From: Sporomusaceae bacterium
GTDB taxonomy: Bacteria; Bacillota; Negativicutes; Sporomusales; UBA7701
Length of the DNA: 64,000 bases
Reading direction: 5' to 3'
Assembly: GCA_031460455.1 (NCBI GenBank)
Contig: JAVKTQ010000005.1
Coordinates: 124,001-188,000, forward strand
The number at the start of each line of letters is the position of its first letter. Position 1 is the stretch's first letter. This document shows, in pieces, positions 8,540 to 17,357 of the stretch. Both the position numbers and the translations under genes were made by a program. The notes beneath the pieces are model-generated. The model saw only the letters and a program-made list of their open reading frames with translations. It had not been told where the DNA came from and ran no database searches.

Positions 8540-9526
8540 TTACCTGTACGGCGGCGGGAGGGGGACGGTGCGCTCAAGTTCTTCTACCCAGATCCCTTTC
8601 CTGTGGTTGAAGGTTCTGACGGTTACTTTGTCGGCGTAGAGGAAGAGCGAGTTTGTCCAGATGCCCTCGCGGTCCAGGTCGGTGTTGTGGATGTTGGTCA
8701 CCCGCCCGGCGAACTGGTTGACCGCGGCGGCGAACGAGGGGTTGTCGGCCGGGGTGTGGGTGTGCCCGGAGACCCACAGGAGGATTTGCGGGTTGGCGGC
8801 GATTATGCCGGCGAGGGGCTGCTCGGGCTGAGCGACAAAATTGGGGGTGTTGACGGATTTGTTATATTGCGCCAGCGTCCCCGCCAGAGGGGCGTGGCAG
8901 AAGATGATCGTCGGCGCGGCGGGGTCTTTTTTCAGCTCCCCGTCCAGCCACTTGAGCTGGCGGTCGGAGAGCTGCGCGAGGCAGGGGGAGTCGAGCGCGT
9001 CCACGGACAGGAATATAAGCAGATATCCGCCGACTTTTTGGGTGTAATATAATTCCGGCAGGCCGAACGTTTCTTTGAAGCGCCGCAGCTTGTCGGCGCG
9101 GGCTGCGGCGTCCCCGCGGACGCTGCGGCCGTTCCGGTCCGGCTCGTCGAGGTAGAGATAGTCGTGATTGCCGGTGATTAATACGCGCGGCGCGCGGAGC
9201 TTGGCGAAATAGGCGGCGGCGTAGGCGTATTCGTCCGCAGTGCCGCGGCTGGCGGCGATATCGCCCAGGACGACGATCTCGCCGACGTCTTGCCAGGCGT
9301 TGATGTCTTCGATCAGTTTGTTTTTGGCGGCGACGATTTTATTCTGCCTGCCAGGGTCGGCCGCATGGGCTGCCCGGAAGGGCAGGTGAGGGTCGGCCAG
9401 CAGCACAATGCGGTAATAGCCGGGCGGCGGCTCCGGGGCGGCAAGCGCAGGGCCGGCGAGGAGGCACAGGCAGAGGAATAACAGCGCGGCGACGACATGC
9501 GGTTTGCGGGGCTTGAACGACGGCAT
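8540..9526 (-). CDS. Secreted calcineurin-like metallophosphoesterase
   Basis: About 328 residues from the ATG at 9526, which is preceded by GGAAG and followed directly by a signal peptide (VVAALLFLCLCLLAGPALA). The dimetal phosphoesterase motifs are in order: LLADPHL (D-x-H), VVLGDI (GD), ITGNHDYLY (GNHD), FCHAPLAG and VSGHTHTP (GHTH). It would act on a phosphoester outside the cytoplasmic membrane. The substrate is unknown. A longer open frame upstream (to 9604) would bury the signal peptide and is not used. Confidence 0.85.
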   Translation of the reverse strand: MPSFKPRKPHVVAALLFLCLCLLAGPALAAPEPPPGYYRIVLLADPHLPFRAAHAADPGRQNKIVAAKNKLIEDINAWQDVGEIVVLGDIAASRGTADEYAYAAAYFAKLRAPRVLITGNHDYLYLDEPDRNGRSVRGDAAARADKLRRFKETFGLPELYYTQKVGGYLLIFLSVDALDSPCLAQLSDRQLKWLDGELKKDPAAPTIIFCHAPLAGTLAQYNKSVNTPNFVAQPEQPLAGIIAANPQILLWVSGHTHTPADNPSFAAAVNQFAGRVTNIHNTDLDREGIWTNSLFLYADKVTVRTFNHRKGIWVEELERTVPLPPPYR

Positions 9527-9712
9527 GGCGGGTCTTCCTTTCCGCAGGTTCGGTTTAAGGCTGGGTATTCCGCGTTTTTGCCGGTGAATCCTGCTGTGGC
9601 GCATGGTTTTTGCAGAATTTGAGACGGTGAAAATTATAACTAGGCAGGTTTGTATTAGAGGTGTTATGAAAGAATTATCGAAAAATGGATAAATATATAA
9701 GTCGTTCTATGG

Positions 9713-10828
9713 ATGGCTGGCAAACAACTGACGAATCGTGCAAAAGGGGGCGTTAAAATTAAGAAGTATGTAGTTTCAACTTTAATTAGTCTGGTAATGT
9801 TTTTTAGCTTCGCTCCTGGGCTTGTACAGGCCGCTTCGGCAGCGGAAAACCTTTTGTATGCCGCTGCGGCTTACGCGTACATTAACGGCCAACTGCAAAA
9901 CATCAACGACAACCACCAACAACAACAGCTCGCCATCGACCAACGGAAGACGGGCGTAGACTCCGACCCGGACTTGAATGAAAGGCTCGGCCGCCTTTAT
10001 TCCCAGCTTAGGGCCAACGGGCAGATCAAGAGCAACTATGCCCTTTACATAAGCCCTGGCAAAGAACTTAACGCCTTCTGCGACATCGGCAGGGTAATCT
10101 GCATGTACCGGGGGAATTTTGACCTGCTCACGGATGATGAGGTTGCCTTTACTCTTGCCCATGAGCTGCGTCACGGTGAGGCGAAGCATAATATCGCCGG
10201 CGTCCAGAAGCTCCTGGGGCTGGGTGTGGTAGTGAATCTGTTCCTCCAGAAAAACGACAACTTGACCTCCGAGATTCTCGCGGGGGTGGCCGCCAACTAC
10301 ATAAACAATGAATTTTTCACGATGGGGCAGGAATGGGAAGCGGACGAGTATGCCTTCAACTACGCTGTGGCGGCCGGGTTCAACCCCGGGGCGGGAGCCG
10401 CCAACATGGCCAGAATACGTAAGGAACATGGCGAGATATGGGTGGAAGGCCTCGCCCGGCTCATCAATCCGAACAATCATCCCAAAACATCCGACAGGGT
10501 CGCTGCTTTTTCGAAGAGTATGACCGGTTACTCGGGCGGCAAGGTCGCGGTAGTCGAGGGGAAAACCGGCGCCGCCATCCTCGTGAAGGGGAAGTTGTTC
10601 ATGGTGCCAAAGGCGAATTATGGCCAGGCGCAGGACGAGCGGGCGTACCTGATCGCCGGCAAAATGGCAAGGGCGTTTCATGATAAGCCGTTTACGCTGA
10701 CTGGCGGTACTGTCAGTGACGAGGGGGAAGTCCTTTTAGGCGATATCGCCGTGGTTACCCCCGGCGAAGGGGAAGATCCTGCCGAGGTTTTGACGGAAAG
10801 GCTTCACGGGATACTGGCGGTGAATTAG
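9713..10828 (+). CDS. Exported M48-family zinc metallopeptidase
   Basis: A 371-residue protein with an N-terminal hydrophobic export segment (VVSTLISLVMFFSFAPG) and the M48 signature TLAHELRHGEAKHN (HExxH variant HELRH). The distal Glu ligand is in QEWEADEYAFNY. Family members are membrane- or periplasm-facing proteases of the HtpX/BepA type. The ATG at 9713 lacks a good ribosome binding site; an ATT codon at 9758 follows AAAGGGGG with good spacing and would start right at the signal peptide, so the true start is uncertain. A long bidirectional terminator follows. Confidence 0.82.
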   Translation: MAGKQLTNRAKGGVKIKKYVVSTLISLVMFFSFAPGLVQAASAAENLLYAAAAYAYINGQLQNINDNHQQQQLAIDQRKTGVDSDPDLNERLGRLYSQLRANGQIKSNYALYISPGKELNAFCDIGRVICMYRGNFDLLTDDEVAFTLAHELRHGEAKHNIAGVQKLLGLGVVVNLFLQKNDNLTSEILAGVAANYINNEFFTMGQEWEADEYAFNYAVAAGFNPGAGAANMARIRKEHGEIWVEGLARLINPNNHPKTSDRVAAFSKSMTGYSGGKVAVVEGKTGAAILVKGKLFMVPKANYGQAQDERAYLIAGKMARAFHDKPFTLTGGTVSDEGEVLLGDIAVVTPGEGEDPAEVLTERLHGILAVN

Positions 10829-10891
10829 GGGGGGCTAAACAAAGGCAGGAGATAAACGGGCACCGATAAATCTGGCAGGCCAAAGCCGGCC

Positions 10892-10945
10892 CCGCAAAAA
10901 TAAGCAAATCCCCGAAGCGTTTCGGGGATTTGCTTATTTTTGCGG
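10892..10945. terminator. Long bidirectional intrinsic terminator
   Basis: A perfect stem of about 25 bp (arms CCGCAAAAATAAGC and complement, with an AATCCCCGAA/TTCGGGGATT core) closes on a GCGT loop. Runs of A and T at its base let it work on both strands. Confidence 0.85.
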
Positions 10946-11053
10946 CCAGGGGCGGTTCGGGCGGCTGGAGGCGGGGACTGAAGCAAGTTAATAATTACAC
11001 AAAAAGGAATCGCAATCTAATATATTTAATTAATAATGCAAAGGGGGTGCAAC

Positions 11054-11968
11054 ATGAAAATCGTCATTGTCGGCGCCGGTGCCATGGGATGCCTATACGG
11101 GAGTTATCTGTCCCGGGGCTGGGAAAATGTCTGTCTCCTCGATTCTTGGCAGGATCATGTGGTCAAGATCAATACCGCCGGTCTCTCCCTTATTGCCGCG
11201 GGCGAGGAGTTTAAGTCCAATCCGCGGGCCGTAACCAACGCCAGCGAAGTTCCCCCGGCTGACCTAATTATCATATGCGTCAAGTCTCATCAGACCACCG
11301 AAGCCGCCATCCAGGCCGAACTGTTCGTTAAGCCAGACACCACTATCCTTACTCTGCAAAATGGGCTTGGCAACACCGAGATTCTCGCCGACCACTTCGG
11401 TGCCGAAAGGATACTGGTGGGCACAACCCTTATGGGCGCCGCCGTTCTGGAACCCGGCCTTGTTTTTCGCAGTGGCGTAAGAGAAACCCATATCGCTTCC
11501 TGGACGAACACCAGTGACCCGCGAGTAGCCGCGATCGCCAAAATATTCTCCAAATGCGGCCTGCCGGTGGTCGTCGAAAAAAACTGTGCCTCGCTTTTAT
11601 GGAGTAAGCTTTCCATTCATGCCGGCCTTAACGCAATTACCGCCCTAACCCGCACGTCCAACAAACTTTTTTTGCAGCGGCCCGAAGCTATACGCCTGTC
11701 CAGGCTTGTCGTCGCTGAAGTCGCCGCTGTGGCCACCGCCGCAGATATACCTCTCCTCTACCCCAACTGCGCCCAGGCGATGCTGGCGTACGCCGAAGCG
11801 ATGAAAGACTATCAGTCTCCTATGCTTCAGGACGTGTTGCACCGGCGGAAAACCGAAATCGATGCCATTAACGGCGCAGTCGTAGCCGAGGGAAAACGCC
11901 AGGGTGTTCCCACTCCGGTCAACGAAGCCCTAACCCTGGCGATGAAAACTGTCGAAGCGATATACTAG
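11054..11968 (+). CDS. panE: 2-dehydropantoate 2-reductase (ketopantoate reductase) family
   Basis: About 304 residues. The N-terminal Rossmann motif IVGAGAMGCLYG binds NADPH. ICVKSHQT, LQNGLGN and GTTLMGA follow in the order of PanE/ApbA enzymes, and the central Lys-containing LWSKLSIHAGLNAITAL segment matches the C-terminal helical domain. It reduces ketopantoate to pantoate for coenzyme A synthesis, although some family members act on other 2-oxo acids. The ATG at 11054 follows AAGGGGGTG. It stands alone between two terminators, with no panB or panC nearby. Confidence 0.85.
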   Translation: MKIVIVGAGAMGCLYGSYLSRGWENVCLLDSWQDHVVKINTAGLSLIAAGEEFKSNPRAVTNASEVPPADLIIICVKSHQTTEAAIQAELFVKPDTTILTLQNGLGNTEILADHFGAERILVGTTLMGAAVLEPGLVFRSGVRETHIASWTNTSDPRVAAIAKIFSKCGLPVVVEKNCASLLWSKLSIHAGLNAITALTRTSNKLFLQRPEAIRLSRLVVAEVAAVATAADIPLLYPNCAQAMLAYAEAMKDYQSPMLQDVLHRRKTEIDAINGAVVAEGKRQGVPTPVNEALTLAMKTVEAIY

Positions 11969-12030
11969 CTAAGTCCGCAGCAGCAGCGTGGGGCGCACCC
12001 GAACCGCCAACATAGCCGCCCATAAAAGTC

Positions 12031-12060
12031 ACCCCCGCAGCAGTTCGCTCGGGGGTTTTT
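12031..12060 (+). terminator. Intrinsic terminator
   Basis: ACCCCCG/CGGGGGT stem followed by five T after the ketopantoate reductase gene. Confidence 0.75.
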
Positions 12061-12189
12061 GCTTCGCCGGGAGGTTGTTTTGAGGACAAGTGGTAATCAG
12101 GTGAGGATTAAAGGAATATGGCTTGGGGCATGGAATTGGGGGATATGGCTTTTATTGCAGCTGAAAATATCTTTTAGGATGGGATAATC

Positions 12190-12996
12190 ATGTTTGCCGG
12201 ATTCCGGGCTTATTTATCGCTTGTTTTGCTCATTGCCGTATTATCCCTCGGTAACGTATTCCCCGGTAAAGCCCTGGCGGGCGATGCGTTTTCCCCCAAG
12301 GTCGAAGCATTTAGGGCGGAATTGAGCGGTTATCAGGGGCCGCTGCGGCCGCAGGAGGGGTACGACGCCGGGAAGAGGATAAATGCGGCTTTGCTCGCTG
12401 TGCTGCGGGAAGAGGAAAGCCTCAAGGCGACTCCGGGAGATATTCTGGGCGACGACGGGCGGTTCGCGCTGGATTTCGGCAATTGGGCCGGCGCCGGCGA
12501 GAGGCAATACCGGCTTGTAGTTTTGCGTCCGAATGAGATGGACACGGGGGCGATGGCGAGCGTTTTTTCCCAGACCAGAAGGGGTGACAGGGCGATCTCG
12601 GCGGAAAGGGTGCATACGCTGAGCCAGGGAGCCAATACAGGGGCTATCGTATTTTCCGGGATAGTCGGTTCCGGGAGCAGTCTTTTGCTGGTGATCGCGG
12701 AAAAGCATTACGGACCTGAGGATAAGTATGTGAGCGTATATACCCGGAAGCTTGAGAAAGGGAAATGGCAGGAGTATCTTAATCCGCCGAAGCTTAAGGC
12801 CAAGGGGCAATGGACGGTCCGGACGGGTGACGGGAGTTTCAGCATAAGCCACGCTGCGGTGGGCGGGAAATCGGGGAATGATCTGGAGGTCAGGGCGTGC
12901 CGCGGGGGGATCGAAATATTGGCCGTGGATAAAGCCGACATGCCTTTCGACAATACCTGGATAGGCTTGGCGGAAGGCGCGTGGGTGATAAAGTAG
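12190..12996 (+). CDS. Secreted hypothetical protein, 268 aa
   Basis: An N-terminal signal peptide (LSLVLLIAVLSLGNVFPGKA, cleavage likely after ALA) is followed by a soluble domain of about 235 residues without Cys or obvious catalytic motifs. The ATG at 12190 has GGATGGGAT upstream. It sits between terminators and appears monocistronic. I do not recognise the family. Confidence 0.7.
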   Translation: MFAGFRAYLSLVLLIAVLSLGNVFPGKALAGDAFSPKVEAFRAELSGYQGPLRPQEGYDAGKRINAALLAVLREEESLKATPGDILGDDGRFALDFGNWAGAGERQYRLVVLRPNEMDTGAMASVFSQTRRGDRAISAERVHTLSQGANTGAIVFSGIVGSGSSLLLVIAEKHYGPEDKYVSVYTRKLEKGKWQEYLNPPKLKAKGQWTVRTGDGSFSISHAAVGGKSGNDLEVRACRGGIEILAVDKADMPFDNTWIGLAEGAWVIK

Positions 12997-13112
12997 GAAA
13001 AGCTCCCGGAGCGATCCGGGGGCTTGGGAAAGGATTTAAACAATTAGAAGCCGAATGAAATTATATGTAGGCTGTTACACCTTATTTCACAGAGGAGAAA
13101 GGGGACCATGAT

Positions 13113-13505
13113 ATGATTAAATGGTCGGAAGAGTATCGCCTGGGGCTAAAAGACATCGATGAGCAGCACCGGAATTTATTCGCTGTCGCCAATAAAGCGT
13201 ACGATCTTTTGAAAAATGAACTGCGGACAGACAAGTATGATCAAATTATGGAGATATTGGACGAGTTAAGGGATTATACGGTTACGCACTTCAGCCAGGA
13301 AGAGCAATATATGGCCAGTATTAATTACCCTAAGCTGCTGTCTCATAATGTTCAGCATAGCGATTTCATCGAAAAGATCAGTAACGTCGATCTGAATTCG
13401 GTCGACGCCAATCAAGAAGAGTATTTGTCCGAGTTGTTGGAGTTCTTTGCCGACTGGCTCGTGAGCCATATTTTGAAAACCGACCGTATGTATGTCGGCG
13501 GATAG
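13113..13505 (+). CDS. Bacteriohemerythrin
   Basis: A 130-residue four-helix protein with the diiron ligands of hemerythrin in order: GLKDIDEQHRNLF, THFSQEEQYM, HNVQHSDF and WLVSHILKTDR. It binds oxygen reversibly and fits oxygen sensing or scavenging in an anaerobe; the window also has rubrerythrin and a rubredoxin-flavin reductase. The ATG at 13113 follows AGGAGAAAGGGG; an ATG five bases earlier is followed at once by a stop. A bidirectional terminator separates it from convergent rarD. Confidence 0.92.
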   Translation: MIKWSEEYRLGLKDIDEQHRNLFAVANKAYDLLKNELRTDKYDQIMEILDELRDYTVTHFSQEEQYMASINYPKLLSHNVQHSDFIEKISNVDLNSVDANQEEYLSELLEFFADWLVSHILKTDRMYVGG

Positions 13506-13594
13506 AGACAAGTTGGCCAGGTGCGTACGGAACGGCGCAACGGAATTAAATAGGTGGACGCACCCGGCGCCGCCACCGAAGCCGGCCTAAAATC

Positions 13595-13634
13595 AACCCC
13601 CCGAAGCGTTTTTCGCTCCGGGGGTTTTGTTTTT
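13595..13634. terminator. Bidirectional intrinsic terminator
   Basis: Stem CCCCCGAAGCG/CGCTCCGGGGG with a TTTTT loop and T-rich tail between the convergent hemerythrin and rarD genes. Confidence 0.75.
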
Positions 13635-13643
13635 GCCGGGATG

Positions 13644-14582
13644 TTATTTTGCGGTTTCACGGGCTTCGGCGAGGGGCGGCTGACGCCGAGCGGGCTGCTT
13701 GGCCGGGGCGAGGGAGAAGACGGCCAGCGCCGCCCAGATGCAGGCGAAGGAGAGGAGGTGGCTGGCGGAAAAGGGCTCGTGGTAGATGAAGATGCCGACG
13801 AAGAGGGCGATGGTGGGCGAGAGGTACTGGATGAAGCCGAGGACGGTGAGGGGGATGCGGTTGGCGGCGTTGGCGAAGAGGAGGAGCGGGATGGCGGTGG
13901 TTATCCCGGTGCCGAGGAGGAGGAGGGCGGTGACGGGCTGGTCGGGGGTGAGGACGCCGCGGCCCTGGCTTTGCATCCAGGCGAGGTAGGCGAGGAAGGC
14001 CGGCGAGAGGAGGAGGGTTTCGAGGGTGATGCCGGTGATGGCGCCGATGCCGAGCATTTTTTTGCAGAGGCCGTAGAGGCCGAAGCTGACGGCCAAGGAG
14101 AGGGATACCCAGGGGAGGCCGCCGACGTTGACGGCCTGGTTGAGCACGCCGAGGGCGGCCAGCGCTACGGCGATTGTCTGGGGGACGGTGAGTCGCTCTT
14201 TGAGGACGAGGATGCCGAGGAGGACGCTGACGAGGGGGTTTATGTAGTAGCCGAGGCTTGTTTCGAGGATGCGGCTGTCGTTGACCGCCCAGATGTAGAC
14301 TAACCAGTTTATCGTGATGAGGACGGTGGCGGCGAGCACGCCGGCGACCTTTTTCCTGTCGGCGAGGATGGCGGCGGCTTCGCGGCGGGCGTGACCGAGC
14401 TTGCCGGTGACGGCGAGCAGGCCGACGAGGAAGACGAAGGACCAGATGATGCGGTGGGCGAGGATGTCGAGGGCGGGGATGTGGTCGAGGAATTTCCAGT
14501 AGATGGGCAGGAAACCCCACAGGATATAGCAGCCGATGGCTGAGGCGAAGCCTGTATCGATTTTCGGGGTGCGGTGCGGCAT
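13644..14582 (-). CDS. rarD: EamA-family transporter RarD
   Basis: About 312 residues with ten hydrophobic segments in two EamA halves. The RarD-type N-terminus is present (GCYILWGFLPIYWKFLDHIP), as are HRIIWSFVFL and INWLVYIWAVND. RarD proteins are inner-membrane drug/metabolite-type transporters whose substrate is not established. The ATG at 14582 has GAGGTGATC upstream. The final residues are charged, Pro- and Arg-rich and cytoplasmic. Confidence 0.88.
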   Translation of the reverse strand: MPHRTPKIDTGFASAIGCYILWGFLPIYWKFLDHIPALDILAHRIIWSFVFLVGLLAVTGKLGHARREAAAILADRKKVAGVLAATVLITINWLVYIWAVNDSRILETSLGYYINPLVSVLLGILVLKERLTVPQTIAVALAALGVLNQAVNVGGLPWVSLSLAVSFGLYGLCKKMLGIGAITGITLETLLLSPAFLAYLAWMQSQGRGVLTPDQPVTALLLLGTGITTAIPLLLFANAANRIPLTVLGFIQYLSPTIALFVGIFIYHEPFSASHLLSFACIWAALAVFSLAPAKQPARRQPPLAEARETAK

Positions 14583-14771
14583 GGCGATCACCTCGGTTTT
14601 GTATTTTGGGGCCGGTGACATATTATTTATTTTACTATGTATCCGCTTGTTTTGCAGCAGTATTTGCCGAGCTTATCAAAGGCAGGAAATACCAGCATTT
14701 ACTGTGTTGACATTGCCTGTCCGTCCAGATATAATATACGAGTGGACAGCGATTGAGGTGTCCGGCGATAT

Positions 14772-14848
14772 GACTCCGTAGCTCAGCTGGATAGAGCGTT
14801 TGACTACGAATCAAAAGGTCGCAGGTTCGAATCCTGCCGGGGTCGCCA
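14772..14848 (+). tRNA. tRNA-Arg (ACG)
   Basis: A 77-nt cloverleaf: acceptor GACTCCG pairs with CGGGGTC, the anticodon loop is TACGAAT with ACG at 14806-14808, the T-loop is GGTTCGAATCC, and CCA is encoded. A terminator follows. Confidence 0.97.
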
Positions 14849-14860
14849 TTTGAAGACAGG

Positions 14861-14892
14861 AACCGCAAGGGCTTATGGCCTTTGCGGTTTTT
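14861..14892 (+). terminator. Intrinsic terminator after tRNA-Arg
   Basis: AACCGCAAGG/CCTTTGCGGTT stem with a T-run. Confidence 0.8.
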
Positions 14893-14900
14893 GCTTTATA

Positions 14901-14929
14901 TTGACAGGGGTACGGGTTTAAAGTAGAAT
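14901..14929 (+). promoter_or_regulatory. Sigma-A promoter of the ECF S-component leader
   Basis: TTGACA at 14901-14906 and TAGAAT at 14924-14929 with a 17-base spacer. Transcription should begin near 14936, giving a leader of about 235 bases before the ECF gene. Confidence 0.8.
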
Positions 14930-14935
14930 GGTTAA

Positions 14936-15074
14936 AGGTAAACGCTGGAATTAACGGCAAGCACGACGCCTGCCACTATACCTGAAGGTTCGCTCCGGTC
15001 GACAATTAGCGAGTATTGCGACATGCGCCATGAAGGGCTTCCCCCATGAAGGGTAGGCTTTTCATGGCTTTTTT
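14936..15074 (+). ncRNA. Leader RNA with terminator; candidate riboswitch or attenuator
   Basis: About 140 bases between a good promoter and a strong terminator-like hairpin (GCCATGAA at 15027-15034 with TTCATGGC at 15061-15068, then six T). It lies in front of a transporter S-component gene, the classic place for a vitamin or metal riboswitch. I compared it by eye with TPP, THF, cobalamin, FMN, preQ1, c-di-GMP and purine consensus elements and found no match, so the ligand is unknown. Confidence 0.5.
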
Positions 15075-15170
15075 GTTGCCGCAGAATCTTTTTCGATAAC
15101 TACGGAGGCTGACAATGGAACTTTTATCTGGGGCAGCAGCCTTATTCCCAATTTCGCAGGGAGTGATGCC

Positions 15171-15689
15171 GTGACGAAGACTTTTAAATTGGTCGCTAGC
15201 TCAGTTTTGGTGGCGCTGGGGGTGCTGCTGCCGATGGCTTTTCACATGGTGGGGGCGGCAGGGTCGATCTTTTTGCCGATGCATATTCCCGCCCTGCTCG
15301 CCGGCTTTTTGCTCGGGCCATACTGCGGTTTCTGCGTCGGGCTGCTCTCGCCGCTGATCAGCGGCCTGTCGACCGGAATGCCGCCTATTCCCGTCCTGCC
15401 GATCATGGCTGTCGAGCTGTCGGTTTATGGGGCAATCGGCGGGTGGCTTTACCGCAACCGCCAACTGAGTATCTGGCTTTCGTTGATAACGGCCATGACG
15501 GCTGGCAGGCTGGCGGCCGCCAGCGGCGCCTTCGCGCTGGTTGAGCTGTTTGGCGCCAAGATTAATCCGCTCGTCTTTATTACCGGCGCGGTGCTCACCG
15601 GGTTGCCGGGCATAACCGCTCAGCTGATGCTGGTGCCGCTCTTAGTCCGAAGACTGGCAGCAACATTTCGGATCTCCTCCATGTCATAG
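15171..15689 (+). CDS. ECF transporter S component (substrate-binding membrane subunit)
   Basis: A 172-residue protein with about six hydrophobic segments and the small-residue-rich helices of ECF S components (PMAFHMVGAAGSIFLPMHIP, then GLLSPLISGLSTGMPP). Such proteins bind a vitamin or metal and use a shared EcfA/EcfT module, which is not nearby. The GTG start at 15171 has AGGGAG seven bases upstream. The substrate is unclear. The frame stays open for 55 more codons after the TAG stop; see the next entry. Confidence 0.8.
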   Translation: MTKTFKLVASSVLVALGVLLPMAFHMVGAAGSIFLPMHIPALLAGFLLGPYCGFCVGLLSPLISGLSTGMPPIPVLPIMAVELSVYGAIGGWLYRNRQLSIWLSLITAMTAGRLAAASGAFALVELFGAKINPLVFITGAVLTGLPGITAQLMLVPLLVRRLAATFRISSMS

Positions 15690-15857
15690 CCGGGAGTCTC
15701 GGCCGCGTATGCCGGCGAACCGGCCAGTAGCGTCAACGACGCCAAACGGGCCATCGGCCTCTACCTCGACAATCTTTTCAACAAGAACTATATGGAGCAG
15801 TATAATTATCCCAGGGCCGGGCGGCTGGTCAGCGTGGCCTGCAATCAAAAAATATAA
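15690..15857 (+). pseudogene. In-frame open extension after the ECF gene stop; possible gene remnant
   Basis: After the TAG at 15687-15689 the same frame continues for 55 codons to TAA at 15855-15857. It encodes a normal-looking sequence (AKRAIGLYLDNLFNKNYMEQ then YNYPRAGRLV). The ECF domain itself looks complete at the TAG. The stretch has no start codon with a binding site, so it may be the 3' remnant of another gene joined here by deletion. I do not recognise it. Confidence 0.3.
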
Positions 15858-15869
15858 GCGGGGGAAAGC

Positions 15870-16475
15870 ATGAGCGAACGGGGAAAAGACTTCTTCAACG
15901 ACCTGGCCGAGCAGTGGGACGGTATGCGGGCGGCCGACGACCAAAAAATCGCCGGCCTGGTTCGTCTGGCCGGTCTGGAGCCGGGGGAGGCCGTGCTCGA
16001 TATCGGCTGCGGCACCGGGGTACTGCTGCCGCATTTGTTGGCCGCGGTCGGCGAGGCGGGCAGCATAACCGCAATCGACTTTGCCGAGAATATGGTGGCG
16101 AAAGCGCGGGCCAGGATCGGCCGGCGCGACAATATAGCCTGCATCGCCGGCGACATCTGGTCTTTCGAGCCGGGAACATTATACGACGCCGCTTTTTGTT
16201 TCAACTTCTTTCCCCATGCGGGCGACAAGCCGCGGTTCGTGGCGAGAATGCGCAGCCTGCTGAAACCGGGCGGGTCGCTGGTCATCATGCACGATATGTC
16301 GCGGGCCGCCGTGAACGCCATCCATAAAAGCAGCCGGGTGGTGACCGAAGACCGCCTGCCGGAAGGGGCGGCGGTGGCCGCTATGCTTATTGCCGCCGGC
16401 TATGAGGTGCAAGAAGTAATAGATGACGAGGAAAAGTATTTTGTCAAAGCGGTGAGTCCGGTGGAAAGGAAATAG
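15870..16475 (+). CDS. SAM-dependent methyltransferase, class I
   Basis: A 201-residue protein with motif I VLDIGCGTGVLLPHLL, motif II acidic ITAIDFAENMV and a post-motif AAFCFNFFPHA. Class I methyltransferases transfer methyl from S-adenosylmethionine; the acceptor cannot be told. The ATG at 15870 has GCGGGGGAAAG upstream. Its C-terminal part (VVTEDRLPEGAAV) resembles UbiE/Methyltransf_11 relatives. It follows the ECF gene region and may share its transcript. Confidence 0.82.
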   Translation: MSERGKDFFNDLAEQWDGMRAADDQKIAGLVRLAGLEPGEAVLDIGCGTGVLLPHLLAAVGEAGSITAIDFAENMVAKARARIGRRDNIACIAGDIWSFEPGTLYDAAFCFNFFPHAGDKPRFVARMRSLLKPGGSLVIMHDMSRAAVNAIHKSSRVVTEDRLPEGAAVAAMLIAAGYEVQEVIDDEEKYFVKAVSPVERK

Positions 16476-16520
16476 CGGCAGGGCGACGTCTGCGTTTATC
16501 TGTCACTTGCTGAAACGGAA

Positions 16521-16558
16521 AAGCCAAGCGGGCCGGGAGTAATCCCGCCGCCTGGCTT
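16521..16558 (-). terminator. Intrinsic terminator of rubrerythrin
   Basis: AAGCCA/TGGCTT outer and CGGG/CCCG inner pairings, followed on the minus strand by TTTTCC. Confidence 0.6.
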
Positions 16559-16593
16559 TGTGCCGCAGTTGTGGAAAGTTTGCCGGCCAGTCT

Positions 16594-17133
16594 CTAGAGG
16601 TTGGTTCTGGCTAATTCGAAGAAAGCCTGAGGATGCTTGCAGGTCGGGCACGCCAGGGGGGCGTTGGGGCTTTCGAAACGGTGTCCGCATACCCGGCATT
16701 GCCAGAGTTGTTTGCTTTCGCGGCTGAAAACGGTCGCGTTTTCCACATTCCTGAGCAGGGTTTTGTAGCGTTCTTCGTGCTCTTTTTCGATAGCGCCCAC
16801 CCGTCTGAACAAGGCGGCGATTTCGGTAAAACCCTCCGCTTCCGCCGTTTCGGCAAACTCTTTGTACATGCAGGTCCATTCCTCGTGCTCGCCCTCGGCC
16901 GCTTTTTTGAGGTTGGCCTTGGTGTCGCCGATGCCCTGCAAGAGGTTAAACCAGATTTTGGCGTGGGCGGCTTCGTTGTCGGCCGTCTCCAGGAAAGTTG
17001 CCGCGATGGCTTCGTAGCCCTCTTTCTTGGCAACGCCGGCAAAGTATGTATACTTATTCCTGGCCATCGATTCGCCGGCAAAAGCTGTCATGAGGTTGGC
17101 CGCTGTTTTGGAGTCTTTAAGGTTCTGACTCAT
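16594..17133 (-). CDS. Rubrerythrin
   Basis: A 179-residue non-heme iron peroxidase that reduces hydrogen peroxide in anaerobes. The ferritin-like diiron domain (residues 1-135) has [41 protein letters not shown] and EKEHEERY. The C-terminal rubredoxin-like domain has CRVCGHRF and [19 protein letters not shown] precedes the ATG. It lies divergent from a Fur-boxed promoter region and near other oxygen-defence genes. Confidence 0.95.
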   Translation of the reverse strand: MSQNLKDSKTAANLMTAFAGESMARNKYTYFAGVAKKEGYEAIAATFLETADNEAAHAKIWFNLLQGIGDTKANLKKAAEGEHEEWTCMYKEFAETAEAEGFTEIAALFRRVGAIEKEHEERYKTLLRNVENATVFSRESKQLWQCRVCGHRFESPNAPLACPTCKHPQAFFELARTNL

Positions 17134-17276
17134 CTTATACGCCTCCTTTTTGCTGATACTGACAACCTATTCTTTTATTCTTTGCATAAAACGGATCTTC
17201 CTGCCAGAGTCGCTGCGGCAAATTTGCGGGTGCGTTTTTGCCCCGGAGAATTTTGTAACTATTTTTGCTGAAAATA

Positions 17277-17306
17277 TTGACAGCGGAGAGAAGGGACGGA
17301 TATAAT
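17277..17306 (+). promoter_or_regulatory. Sigma-A promoter of the feo-like region
   Basis: TTGACA at 17277-17282, an 18-base spacer and TATAAT at 17301-17306, with a Fur-type operator right at the expected transcription start. Confidence 0.8.
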
Positions 17307-17337
17307 ACAGATGATAATGATAATCAATATCATCTGT
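17307..17337. promoter_or_regulatory. Fur box
   Basis: Perfect 10-bp inverted repeats ACAGATGATA and TATCATCTGT flank ATGATAATCAA. The centre reads GATAATGATAATCAATATC, very close to the Fur consensus GATAATGATAATCATTATC. Iron-loaded Fur bound here would block the TATAAT box next to it. Confidence 0.85.
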
Positions 17338-17357
17338 ACGGGTGACTGGTCGAGGGC

